A stretch of 14,115 nucleotides of DNA. Origin: Pseudomonadales bacterium. Lineage in GTDB: Bacteria > Pseudomonadota > Gammaproteobacteria > Pseudomonadales > Azotimanducaceae. The notes under the pieces were generated by a model that saw nothing but the letters and a program-made list of their open reading frames with translations, had not been told where the DNA came from and made no database searches. Within the stretch, counting starts at the first letter, position 1; every line of letters starts with the position of its first letter. The position numbers and the translations under genes are program-made. This document shows positions 1 to 7,217 of this stretch, piece after piece. Where the stretch lies: NCBI GenBank assembly GCA_022448765.1, contig JAKUTI010000045.1, forward strand, positions 1 to 14,115. The letters are read 5' to 3'.

Positions 1-79
1 GAAGCCCGACCGATAATTCGAACAGCACGCGTCGTTATTCCTGCCGGAAATTAAGCTCGCAGCAAACTCCCTACGAAGA

Positions 80-97
80 TCATGCCCTTGCGCATGA
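80..97. promoter_or_regulatory. Inverted repeat upstream of the small Cys-rich gene
   Basis: TCATGC (80-85) and GCATGA (92-97) form a 6-bp inverted repeat with a 6-nt spacer, 46 nt before the start codon at 143. It could be an operator or a weak hairpin in the leader. There is no T-run, so it is not a convincing terminator. The rest of 1-142 shows no gene that I can support. Confidence 0.25.
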
Positions 98-142
98 CAC
101 CCCGATCTGATCAGCTAAACGAAATCAAAAGGAAGCAACTCG

Positions 143-487
143 ATGATGAAAACCGATTCAGCTTGGATCGCGGGGGCGTGTCTGATGATACTTGCTGCAG
201 GGGGCTTCGCTGCACATCACGAAGGCGCATCGGAAACCATCGAAAACGGTACTAAATCGCTATCGGAATCGGGGAAAGACACCTCGAGCGCAAAAAAGGA
301 AATAGCGAGTGAGCAGCCGGCCATCCCTCCGAGTGAAAATCCTTGCATGAAAGATATTAGAAAACACTGTTCCGATTCTTTTGGCACCGGCGATCGAGGT
401 GCGGTGATGCAGTGCGTTCAAGACAACTACACGAATTTTTCTGAGCAATGCCAAGCGGCAATTCGAACTCGTCTTCAAGGTCAATAA
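143..487 (+). CDS. Small secreted four-cysteine protein (GLG1/Cys_rich_FGFR-like repeat)
   Basis: A 114-residue protein. Residues 1-24 look like a Sec signal peptide with hydrophobic stretch ACLMILAAGGFAA, cleavage probably after Ala24, so the product should be periplasmic or secreted. Residues 25-66 are a polar, Ser/Glu/Lys-rich linker. Residues 67-107 hold a single repeat with Cys68, Cys76, Cys91 and Cys103 in the spacing C-x7-C-x14-C-x11-C, with the flavour CMKDIRKHC...VMQC...FSEQC. This matches the cysteine-rich repeat known from Golgi apparatus protein 1 (GLG1) and from small proteobacterial exported proteins, where the four cysteines probably form two disulfides. No enzymatic function can be assigned. 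The start is one of two adjacent ATG codons (143 or 146), with AAGGA at 129-133. It stands alone and converges on the esterase gene, leaving only about 10 nt between the stops. Confidence 0.75.
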   Translation: MMKTDSAWIAGACLMILAAGGFAAHHEGASETIENGTKSLSESGKDTSSAKKEIASEQPAIPPSENPCMKDIRKHCSDSFGTGDRGAVMQCVQDNYTNFSEQCQAAIRTRLQGQ

Positions 488-497
488 ACGAAGCGAG

Positions 498-1415
498 CTA
501 TCCGGTGGCAAATAACCAGCGGAGCGAGTCTGCGAAGATTGCACCGGCATGACGCAACGAATGCATGCCCTCGCCAAACACGAATCGGTGCTCGTAGCCG
601 GCAAAATCTAGCGCACTGGCCATTTGTTGATTGGCTAACGGCCAATTACCTAGCCAATTATCCAGATCATGTTTACCACTTTGGAGGACCACTCGTAGCG
701 GTTTTTTCACGCTCGTCCTGACCAGATAGGGGTAGTTATGACCACCACGTATGTTGGTATAGGAACCGCAGTGACTCAGCACCAATCCAAACGCCGAAGG
801 ATCGTGCCACGCTGCATTAAACGCACATATGCCACCACTCGACATCCCACATATCAGACGTTCGTCTGGGTTCGGAGATAACGCACACTCAAGCTTCGAT
901 TCGACCATCGGAATGAGCTCGTCATTGACGAAATTGAGGTAACGCGGCGTTATGGAATCATATTCGTACGACCGACCTCGGTCTGGATAACTTCCATCAG
1001 AGACAGGCTTATCCGGCATGCCCGGATTCACGAAGATACCCACGATGGGCGGAAGTTCTTTTCTATGAATCAGCGTATCGAATATGGCCGGCGCACGGAC
1101 CGATCCAGCCCGGTGAACATAGCCCGCACCGTCATTAAATAACGCCAGGGCGGGGCGGGTCTTCTGAGGATCAAATTCCGGCGGCGAGTAAATCCAGATA
1201 TCACGGGTGGTGTTGGGAAAAATCTCAGACCCACGCCAATCGCGAATTTTTTTCACCGCTCCTCGAGGTATCGATCGGGGCGACGCCTCGGCACAAGGAT
1301 TGTATTGGTTGTCGTCCATCGCCGCCGACGACGATGTCCGAGGTTTCGGGAGACTCTTGTTGTCGGGCAGGCGATCGAGCCCATGGGCAACAAAAGCTTC
1401 GATATCCAGCGGCAT
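498..1415 (-). CDS. Esterase of the esterase D / enterochelin-esterase-like family (alpha/beta hydrolase)
   Basis: A 305-residue protein without a signal peptide, so probably cytoplasmic. From about residue 70 the sequence follows the putative esterase family (PF00756): RDIWIYSPPEF (71-81), a Leu-Phe-Asn-Asp-Gly strand near 92-96, VGIFVNPG (125-132), and the nucleophile elbow G-M-S-S-G with Ser192 as the expected nucleophile. Asp250 (GKHD) and His285 (GEGMHS) are placed to complete the triad. Family members hydrolyse carboxylic esters, including siderophore lactones and sugar or feruloyl esters; nothing here fixes the substrate. Residues 1-60 are an N-terminal extension of unknown role. AGGAG at 1422-1426, 6 nt before the ATG, supports the start. 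It is transcribed divergently from the MscS gene, with about 190 bp of shared upstream region. Confidence 0.85.
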   Translation of the reverse strand: MPLDIEAFVAHGLDRLPDNKSLPKPRTSSSAAMDDNQYNPCAEASPRSIPRGAVKKIRDWRGSEIFPNTTRDIWIYSPPEFDPQKTRPALALFNDGAGYVHRAGSVRAPAIFDTLIHRKELPPIVGIFVNPGMPDKPVSDGSYPDRGRSYEYDSITPRYLNFVNDELIPMVESKLECALSPNPDERLICGMSSGGICAFNAAWHDPSAFGLVLSHCGSYTNIRGGHNYPYLVRTSVKKPLRVVLQSGKHDLDNWLGNWPLANQQMASALDFAGYEHRFVFGEGMHSLRHAGAIFADSLRWLFATG

Positions 1416-1594
1416 CGTTTACTCCTGCGAAAGAACGGTTGGTTTTCACAATTATAGTGGGACAAAAGGAATCGATTGAGTTCCACCACCTGAACCCTAA
1501 CTCCGCCGTCGTTCGTTCCTGGTCAACATCGAATTGCTGCTCGAACCATGCATTGCAAAGTCGGAACACAGGTGCAATGTTTGCAAAGGGCATA

Positions 1595-1600
1595 CGGAGG
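1595..1600 (+). promoter_or_regulatory. Ribosome binding site deciding the MscS start
   Basis: CGGAGG lies 7 nt upstream of the GTG at 1608. No comparable site precedes the in-frame ATG at 1548, so translation most likely begins at the GTG. Confidence 0.7.
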
Positions 1601-1607
1601 CAGGATT

Positions 1608-2759
1608 GTGACCGACACCAACCTCGCGACAAGCAACGATACCGAGAGCGTCGAAATGGCGCCGCTGTCAGATGACTTACCCAGCGTCGTTGATTGGTTG
1701 CCCGAAGGATTCATACCGGCATGGGAGCTCGTACTAGCAACACCCTTTCTTGCGTCTCTCGTCATTGCCGTCACGTTTTATGTTTTAGCCGTTGTTCTAC
1801 GCGGCGGGGTTTTCTGGGGCTTGGGCCGATTAGCTTCCATGACGGACTCGTTGCTCGACGACGACGTCCTCCAATATTTACGCAAACCAGCTTTTACATC
1901 GGTTCTGTATTTCGGTTTTACGTTAGCAGCAAATGCGGCTCCTCTCCCTTTTGGCAAGCAATTAATCATCAATATTTTGTTGTCGGTGATCATCGGCAGT
2001 TGGATGCGTGCATCGATCTTGATATCCACCGCCTTGCTCGACTCGTTAGAACAACTTGACCGCTTCAGCTTGATCGAAATACGCACGAAACCGCTGTTCG
2101 ACCTCACCGCGAAGATCCTAACGATTCTCGTCGGCAGCTACTTGCTTTTACTCATATGGGGCATCAACCCGCTCGGTTGGCTTGCGTCAGCGGGTATCGT
2201 AGGAATTGCCATCGGTTTTGCGGCACAAGACACCCTGGCGAACGTATTTTCGGGTTTTTTCATCGTCGCTGACGCCCCATACAGGATTGGTGACTACATC
2301 ACCCTCGACACCGGTGAACGAGGATTGGTCTCGCGGATCGGACTGCGCAGCACGCGGTTACTCACCCGAGACGATGTCGAAATTACGATCCCCAATGGGG
2401 TCATCGCAAGCGCCAAGATTGTCAACGAGAGTGGGGGGCCTTACTTAAAAATTCGAGTACCCATTGCTTTCGGGGTCGCATACGGTTCCGACGTCGATCA
2501 AGTGTCCGATGTCGTCCAAGCTATTGCCGAATCGCATGCCTCCGTATGTGAACAACCGCAACCTATGGTTCGAATGCGGGCATTCGGAGCGTCTAGCCTC
2601 GACTTCGAACTCCTTGTTTGGATTGAGGACCCGGAATACAAAGGATCCATCTCTCACGACCTTTTTGTCGAGATTTACAAGGCGTTTGGACGTGACGGCA
2701 TCGAAATACCCTACGCCAAACAAGACCTCTACATAAAGGAACTGCCCAAGGAAGAATAG
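1608..2759 (+). CDS. MscS-family mechanosensitive ion channel
   Basis: A 383-residue inner-membrane protein from the GTG start; an upstream in-frame ATG at 1548 would add 20 residues that look non-native. Hydrophobic segments lie at about 41-64, 96-112, 119-143 and 165-186. These are followed by the Gly/Ala-rich pore helix at about 188-221, which contains SAGIVGIAIGFAAQDTLAN, and then FSGFFIVAD. The beta domain follows with YRIGDYI, VSRIGLRSTRLLTRD and VEITIPNG, all characteristic of the MscS fold. The C-terminal alpha/beta domain ends with IPYAKQDLYIK. Such channels open under membrane tension and release solutes during hypo-osmotic shock; MscS works as a heptamer. The protein is longer than E. 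coli MscS, with an extra N-terminal hydrophobic segment like small YbdG/YnaI-type homologues. It is monocistronic and convergent with the SDR gene. Confidence 0.93.
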   Translation: MTDTNLATSNDTESVEMAPLSDDLPSVVDWLPEGFIPAWELVLATPFLASLVIAVTFYVLAVVLRGGVFWGLGRLASMTDSLLDDDVLQYLRKPAFTSVLYFGFTLAANAAPLPFGKQLIINILLSVIIGSWMRASILISTALLDSLEQLDRFSLIEIRTKPLFDLTAKILTILVGSYLLLLIWGINPLGWLASAGIVGIAIGFAAQDTLANVFSGFFIVADAPYRIGDYITLDTGERGLVSRIGLRSTRLLTRDDVEITIPNGVIASAKIVNESGGPYLKIRVPIAFGVAYGSDVDQVSDVVQAIAESHASVCEQPQPMVRMRAFGASSLDFELLVWIEDPEYKGSISHDLFVEIYKAFGRDGIEIPYAKQDLYIKELPKEE

Positions 2760-2784
2760 TCCGAAAACGTCGCGCGAACGTGAA

Positions 2785-2813
2785 CGAGTCCGAAAACTCG
2801 GATGAATTCATCC
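2785..2813. terminator. Candidate bidirectional terminator or palindromic site between convergent genes
   Basis: Nested inverted repeats lie between the MscS stop and the SDR stop: CGAGT/ACTCG (2785-2789 and 2796-2800), alternatively TCCGA/TCGGA (2789-2793 and 2798-2802), and the perfect 14-bp palindrome GGATGAATTCATCC (2800-2813). The position between convergent stops suits transcription termination, but no T-run follows on either strand. The 11-mer AGTCCGAAAAC occurs twice, at 2758-2768 and 2787-2797. Confidence 0.35.
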
Positions 2814-2832
2814 TCCAGCACGGACAGAGTCC

Positions 2833-3942
2833 CTAACTGATCAGCTGGGGCGTAATGACGCCGAGTTCAACCGACGTCTCCACCACGTCCCGGATGGTGT
2901 CCTCTACAGGCCGGATCGTCGCACCAAGTACCTCTTTGGCCTTTTTGCAATCGTTCAAGTGCCTCGACTCCAACGTGATCGTCTTACCCTGACTGGTGAC
3001 AGTCGCGGGTTTACCCAATTTGAACGATGGGAAGTGTTCGTTGATGACAGCCGTTACTTCTGTGCCGAACCGAAGTGCGGAGCGGCCTCCGCTACCATGC
3101 ATAACATACCGATTACCGCCATGAGAGTTTTTGTGATCCACCGCTGATTCCGCGGCGAGGCGATGTGCTTTGACTAAATCACGGACATCAATAATGTTGT
3201 AGTACATGTCGTACTTTGACAGCCATGTAGGTTCTAATCCCCCAGCGATCCTACCAATCTGTTCGATCCATTGCCCCACCTGCGCCTTGAATAAAATCGG
3301 TCCACAGATCATTGCAGGCATCATGGTAATGGCGTCCCAAATGCCATCGCTCGCGTCGGCGGCAGCGTTAATGAAGTGTTCGGTATCGACCTTACTCTTA
3401 GCATAGGCATTTCGGGGATGGTCCCAGTGGTCTGGATTAACGTCGTCTGATGCCCAATCGGTTTCCGTCCACTCGTAACCACTCGGTAGCGAGGCACCTT
3501 TAGCTCCCGAAACGGCCGCCATCGAGCTGGTATACACCACGCGCCTCACCGACCCGCTGGCGTTAATCGCGTCAACAACATTCTGGGTGCCGACCATGCC
3601 ACCATCGTAGACGTCCTGGGCTACGTCGCCGCTCCCTAACGGTTGAGATTTCCCATCCGCAGAATTACCAAGCACCGCCGCCACATGGAACACGCCCGCG
3701 CATCCCTTGAAAGCCTCGTTATATGAGCCGTGAGTGAATAAGTCGCATCCATCTATGACGTCCACGCTGGCCAAGCGTTGCAGATATTCCAGACAATCCC
3801 TACCACGCCAGGAACTCGCGTCTCGTATACACGCCCTAACCTGGTAGCCGTGGTGAACTAACTCCCGAACCATATGCCCGCCAGTAAATCCAGAGCACCC
3901 TGTCACGGCCACGGGACCGTCTTTTGGAGATATTGCTGCCAT
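2833..3942 (-). CDS. NAD(P)-dependent epimerase/dehydratase-like reductase (extended SDR, dihydroflavonol-4-reductase type)
   Basis: A 369-residue cytoplasmic oxidoreductase. The Rossmann glycine motif is T14-G-C-S-G-F-T-G-G22. Arg40 after the second strand suggests NADP(H) preference, by family analogy. FHVAAVLGN (85-93) is the conserved AA-containing strand, and YTSSMAAVSG (137-146) supplies the catalytic Ser. Tyr180-Ala-Lys-Ser-Lys184 is the YxxxK catalytic pair, and PRNAY before it is typical of the dihydroflavonol/cinnamyl-alcohol/3-beta-HSD-like branch. Length and motif order match the extended SDR class. The reaction is probably reversible carbonyl/alcohol conversion; the substrate is unknown. 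The ATG at 3942 is preferred over a TTG one codon upstream because CCGAGG (3950-3955) sits 7 nt before it. It lies 103 nt downstream of the PhyH gene on the same strand and could be co-transcribed with it. Confidence 0.88.
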   Translation of the reverse strand: MAAISPKDGPVAVTGCSGFTGGHMVRELVHHGYQVRACIRDASSWRGRDCLEYLQRLASVDVIDGCDLFTHGSYNEAFKGCAGVFHVAAVLGNSADGKSQPLGSGDVAQDVYDGGMVGTQNVVDAINASGSVRRVVYTSSMAAVSGAKGASLPSGYEWTETDWASDDVNPDHWDHPRNAYAKSKVDTEHFINAAADASDGIWDAITMMPAMICGPILFKAQVGQWIEQIGRIAGGLEPTWLSKYDMYYNIIDVRDLVKAHRLAAESAVDHKNSHGGNRYVMHGSGGRSALRFGTEVTAVINEHFPSFKLGKPATVTSQGKTITLESRHLNDCKKAKEVLGATIRPVEDTIRDVVETSVELGVITPQLIS

Positions 3943-4045
3943 CAAATAGCCTCGGAAAAGCTCATTAAAGGGTAACCGCGGGACCCGTGCAATCGTCCGC
4001 GCACAAAGACGGTTCGAACAATCCTCTATTCGCTAACAAGACCAT

Positions 4046-5005
4046 TCAATTCCCCAGGCGCCAACTCCGCCACATATCATCACCCACCGGTACGTCCGAT
4101 CGAAACAACTTGGCATCTTTAAACCATTCGTATTGATCAACGTCTTTGTGTTCATCGTCCGTCAACACCGGACGATTCTGAGTGAAATCGGCAAACAATG
4201 CCCATCGGATATCGGCACCGAGATGAATTCCAACGGAATGTACGGCGCGACCGTGCCAAAAAACGACACTGCCTTTTTCCGCCACGATCTCGTAGGGTTC
4301 GATCGTTTCCGCCACGTCCTGCAACGTGTCTCGAAACGACTTAAGTGGAGACCAGTTCGCTTCGTACCGATGCGCTTGAAACATCCGTTTGTGACTGCCC
4401 GGGTAGATCGTGAAACCTCCGTTGCGTGGATTCACATCATCGAGATACCCACACGCGTTCAGCTGTTGGCATACCTGATCGGTATGCGGCCCGAGAAAGC
4501 GCGCTTGATCTTCTAGTCCACCCTCCGGCACGGACTCGCTCGGGAACACGACAAAGACGCCACGGATCCGAGTGCTAACTCGCAAGTCGGGACCCAAGAG
4601 AGATTCCGCAACTTTCCGCACGCACGGGTTATTAGGCAGAAGATCTAAGATGAAATCTTCGTTACCCAGATCGTGGAGCTTGACGACCCGACGCATGTGT
4701 TCAATTGGATGCCGCCCCTGAAATGGACCATCAATCGGGTGAGGGGACATCTCGGCCCACTGGGGATCTTTCCACGTACTCGCATCATCGCGCGATAAGG
4801 TCCATGTCGAACCTTTCTTGACGGGCACCTTCGCGATCAAATGAGTCCATATTCGATCGAGCGAAGTCTCCATCTTGTCCGGATCAAGAAGCCGTCTTTT
4901 TACCAGGAAACCATGTTCACAAAAGAAATCCTTCTCCGCTTCCGAAACCACCTCATCAGGCCTCGTGAGATCTGGCATTTCAAAAACGACACTGAGTTTT
5001 CGCAT
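4046..5005 (-). CDS. Phytanoyl-CoA dioxygenase (PhyH) family Fe(II)/2-oxoglutarate oxygenase
   Basis: A 319-residue cytoplasmic protein. The N-terminal segment AEKDFFCEHGFLVKRRLL (23-40) is the usual PhyH opening. The iron ligands are visible as His174-Thr-Asp176 (the HxD pair) and the distal His256 in HGRAVHSVG. Arg267, eleven residues further on, matches the 2-oxoglutarate-binding Arg of the family, in the same spacing as in human PHYH. GGFTIYPGSHK (196-206) is the conserved loop between the strands. All expected metal and co-substrate residues are present, so it should be an active oxygenase hydroxylating an aliphatic or natural-product-like substrate. It need not be phytanoyl-CoA, since bacterial members are diverse. 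It starts 15 nt after the stop of the TonB_C/TPR gene, with GGAG just upstream of the ATG inside that gap, so the two are almost certainly one transcript. It ends with TGA. Confidence 0.9.
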   Translation of the reverse strand: MRKLSVVFEMPDLTRPDEVVSEAEKDFFCEHGFLVKRRLLDPDKMETSLDRIWTHLIAKVPVKKGSTWTLSRDDASTWKDPQWAEMSPHPIDGPFQGRHPIEHMRRVVKLHDLGNEDFILDLLPNNPCVRKVAESLLGPDLRVSTRIRGVFVVFPSESVPEGGLEDQARFLGPHTDQVCQQLNACGYLDDVNPRNGGFTIYPGSHKRMFQAHRYEANWSPLKSFRDTLQDVAETIEPYEIVAEKGSVVFWHGRAVHSVGIHLGADIRWALFADFTQNRPVLTDDEHKDVDQYEWFKDAKLFRSDVPVGDDMWRSWRLGN

Positions 5006-5020
5006 GCTGCTTCCACTCCG

Positions 5021-6529
5021 CTAGTTCAACAGGGCTTTACCACCCTGGTTAAGCACTCGCTCCTTAAGCGCCGACCAATCCCCCGTCCATGAGTCTCGAC
5101 TTGGTGTTGGGAGCGAGCCGTCATAGTCAATGCCTCTACCTCGCTCAATAACACCAAGTGCTCGTTCAAATCGTCCAGACCGCCGATAGAGTTCAGCCAA
5201 GCTGTACAACGCCACCGACTCAAGGGCTTCTGGAATATTCTCGTCCTGCGCCACGACGACATGGAAATGCTCTATGGCCTGTAAATCATCGCCCTTAATT
5301 GCAGCCGCGCGACCTAGTCGGTCGTGTATTTGTGCAAGGTCATGCGACCGATAACTGGGCCCATCGAAACCACCATCGTAAATCTTTTCGCGGATTTCAA
5401 GTGCATTATTGAGCACGTCGATGGCCTCATCGAGCTTGTTTTCGTCAATAAGGATTTGCGATTCAGCCAACGCTTGCGGCGTGAGATAAAAGAGCGGACG
5501 AATCCTTCGCAGGGGTTTTGTTTCGGTATTAACCGTCTCGGCGTCTTCATCGATCTTTGACCACTCATCCCACGCAATCTGATATGCCTGAAGCCACAAT
5601 TCTCGAGGCGTGCGGCCATACTGTTTGCTGAGCTGAATAGCTTTCGACAAGCTGATGTGGGCCGTGCACCAATCCTTCGTTTGGATTGCTGCAATGCCCA
5701 AGTCTGCGTATGCGTTGTATACGAGGCTCGCAGACCGTGGCGCTTGCGACGACAGCAAGGCGGCTAATGCATGTTTGCGTTCTACCAAGCTCTGTGTCCA
5801 AAGTTCCTTCTCGGCGTATAAGGAACCAAGAAGGCCGCCTGCCAAGTATCGGAGTTTTCGTGCAGCAAGATCGCCGCGGATAGGCTCGTACAAAGTCTGG
5901 CTCTGGCGTACGCTCTGGATAGCTTGATCAATAAGCCCCATTTTGTCTTCGGTCTGGGCTCGCAGATACAAATACCCCGCGCGGTCGACGTCGTTCCTCG
6001 ATCTCGCAAATCGACGATTCAAGTAGCGGATGGCTTTCTCAAATTCGCTCCGCATCTGCCAATCGGCAATTTTCAACCGGACGTTGTCACTTCGAAAGGA
6101 CATCGGGTCATGTGGCGTCATGAACCACTTAACGCGATCTCTCACCCCAACCGTAGATATTGGATGCCCCGCCTTCGTCGCTGGAACAAACCGATACTGG
6201 TTTACCGATCCGAGCGCGGCTCGTTCGAAATCCTCACGCATCCCATCGCTATGGGCACTCAGCGCGGACTCAATCACCATCGCATCGGCAACGCTTCCTT
6301 CCTCAGTGACGGTAAATTCAACCAGCACAAATCCCTCCGTACCGCGCCTAAGCGCCTCACGCGGGTACCGGGGAGGATCCTTCAGTAAAGCGGAGTGGGG
6401 TCGGTAATTGGGTTCCTTATGAGTCCCATTAAACCCGCATTCGGAAAAAAAAGACGCGTCAGCGTGTACTGCAACCAATGCCAGACCGAGGAGGACGTTC
6501 GTGCCAAAAAAGTGCATTTGGGTGCTCAT
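5021..6529 (-). CDS. Secreted TonB C-terminal domain protein with tetratricopeptide-like repeats
   Basis: A 502-residue protein from the ATG at 6529. This start is chosen because it opens directly on a signal peptide: residues 1-24 contain FFGTNVLLGLALVAVHADA. Upstream in-frame codons to 6598 would bury that signal. Residues about 45-138 resemble a TonB_C domain (PF03544): PPRYPREALRRGTEGFVLV, then FTVTEEGSV, then QYRFVPATKAG. From about 145 to 490 the sequence is helical and TPR-like, for example around AIRYLNRRF, YLYLRAQ, AIDVLNNALEIREKIY and LGRAAAIKGDDLQAIEHF. The N-terminal transmembrane/ExbBD-anchoring part and Pro-rich spacer of a true TonB are absent. It is therefore unlikely to be a standard energy transducer and is more likely a periplasmic scaffold. 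The ribosome site is weak (GGAATTG just upstream). It is followed after 15 nt by the PhyH gene. Confidence 0.8.
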   Translation of the reverse strand: MSTQMHFFGTNVLLGLALVAVHADASFFSECGFNGTHKEPNYRPHSALLKDPPRYPREALRRGTEGFVLVEFTVTEEGSVADAMVIESALSAHSDGMREDFERAALGSVNQYRFVPATKAGHPISTVGVRDRVKWFMTPHDPMSFRSDNVRLKIADWQMRSEFEKAIRYLNRRFARSRNDVDRAGYLYLRAQTEDKMGLIDQAIQSVRQSQTLYEPIRGDLAARKLRYLAGGLLGSLYAEKELWTQSLVERKHALAALLSSQAPRSASLVYNAYADLGIAAIQTKDWCTAHISLSKAIQLSKQYGRTPRELWLQAYQIAWDEWSKIDEDAETVNTETKPLRRIRPLFYLTPQALAESQILIDENKLDEAIDVLNNALEIREKIYDGGFDGPSYRSHDLAQIHDRLGRAAAIKGDDLQAIEHFHVVVAQDENIPEALESVALYSLAELYRRSGRFERALGVIERGRGIDYDGSLPTPSRDSWTGDWSALKERVLNQGGKALLN

Positions 6530-6618
6530 CAATTCCGCGCGTATCCTAACGCAAATGGGCGGATGAGCTGTATCCCGGGTAAAGATTCTTCGAGACACGC
6601 ATCTTCATCGAATCCGGG

Positions 6619-6660
6619 AAGCGCAGGGGACAACAGCATTCTGTGTTGTCCCTAAGCGCA
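6619..6660. repeat. Palindrome flanked by 7-bp direct repeats
   Basis: GGGACAACA (6627-6635) and TGTTGTCCC (6644-6652) are perfect 9-bp inverted arms around an 8-nt loop. One further G-T pair extends the stem. The unit is bracketed by the direct repeat AAGCGCA at 6619-6625 and 6654-6660, leaving a 28-bp insert. It lies just upstream of the start of the small ORF at 6663. It could be a regulator binding site, a hairpin, or the scar of a tiny insertion with target duplication. No T-run follows on either strand. Confidence 0.5.
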
Positions 6661-6662
6661 AC

Positions 6663-6887
6663 ATGTACGAGTCGCTGCAGGATGCCTTCGAAGGATTGGA
6701 CGACGCATACTGCGAAGCACCTACCCGCGCGGCGGCTGACACATATATTTTGTATGCAGCAGCCATCTTTCTTGCCGGGTTGAAGGAGACGTTATCCGCG
6801 CGCGTAGAACTTGGCATAAGTATTGTGCAAGGGGAGGTTGGCTTCCTACGCATACTCGCCACGTCCGACCTCCAACACCGGTACTAA
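6663..6887 (+). CDS. Possible small hypothetical protein, 74 residues
   Basis: An open frame with coding-like codon use and an amino-acid pattern that could fold. An acidic helical start (LQDAFEGLDDAYCEAP) is followed by a hydrophobic stretch (DTYILYAAAIFLAGLKETL) and a mixed tail. I recognise no family. There is no clear ribosome binding site before the ATG, and the frame stays open back to 6567 without an obvious better start. It may be spurious, a decayed gene end, or a real small protein. Confidence 0.25.
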   Translation: MYESLQDAFEGLDDAYCEAPTRAAADTYILYAAAIFLAGLKETLSARVELGISIVQGEVGFLRILATSDLQHRY

Positions 6888-7020
6888 CAAATTGAAATCT
6901 TTTCCCTGAACGTTTGGCCCACATCCTGACCCTCAAACAAGACGCTTCTTCTCACACTCGAATACCGCTCAATGTGAACGGTTTGCCTCGGGCTTCGCCA
7001 ACCATTTCGATGGTCGATAC

Positions 7021-7070
7021 ATTGTGTGAATAAATACTTATTTATCAATAGGTAATATTCATCTAATAGA
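7021..7070 (+). promoter_or_regulatory. AT-rich block with palindrome, candidate promoter/operator
   Basis: This stretch is much richer in A and T than its surroundings and contains the palindrome ATAAATA-CT-TATTTAT (7030-7045). A weak pairing is possible between TTATCA (7042-7047) and TAATAG (7064-7069) with a 16-nt spacer, but it matches sigma70 consensus poorly. It sits about 150 nt upstream of the CoA-transferase start, so it is a candidate regulatory region rather than a demonstrated promoter. Confidence 0.3.
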
Positions 7071-7217
7071 TTCAACCTAGATTTATGCCACAGCAGTAAG
7101 ATTGCCGACAAAGTAATCCCGTACCGCTATAACCTGAAAATACAGTCCAAAATGGTTTAAGTGCATGCTCATCAAACGGATTTGACTTAGGATTACGAAA
7201 ACCGAACGGAGACGCCT

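Larger units (their letters stand above)
6530..7217. other. Gene-poor region upstream of divergent transcription units
   Basis: About 690 bp separate the TonB_C/TPR start (minus strand) and the CoA-transferase start (plus strand). It contains a 9-bp hairpin palindrome framed by 7-bp direct repeats (6619-6660), a possible 74-codon ORF (6663-6887, +) and an AT-rich block at about 7021-7070. I find no recognisable protein or structured RNA in it. It presumably carries the promoters of both flanking units. Confidence 0.5.

Noticed and set aside
1548..1607. ATG at 1548 as the MscS start
   Set aside because: No ribosome site before it and a non-native-looking Cys/Arg-rich leader; the GTG at 1608 has CGGAGG at ideal spacing.
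1225..1632. Open frame of 135 codons across the esterase start and the MscS start
   Set aside because: It overlaps both the start of the esterase, which has its own good ribosome site, and the MscS start; no recognisable domain.
2800..2813. GGATGAATTCATCC as an operator
   Set aside because: It lies between two convergent gene ends with no promoter to control; better viewed as part of a possible terminator region.
5924..6388. Open frame of 154 codons on the plus strand opposite the TonB_C/TPR gene
   Set aside because: Antisense to a clear TonB_C domain, with basic, low-complexity composition; a shadow frame.
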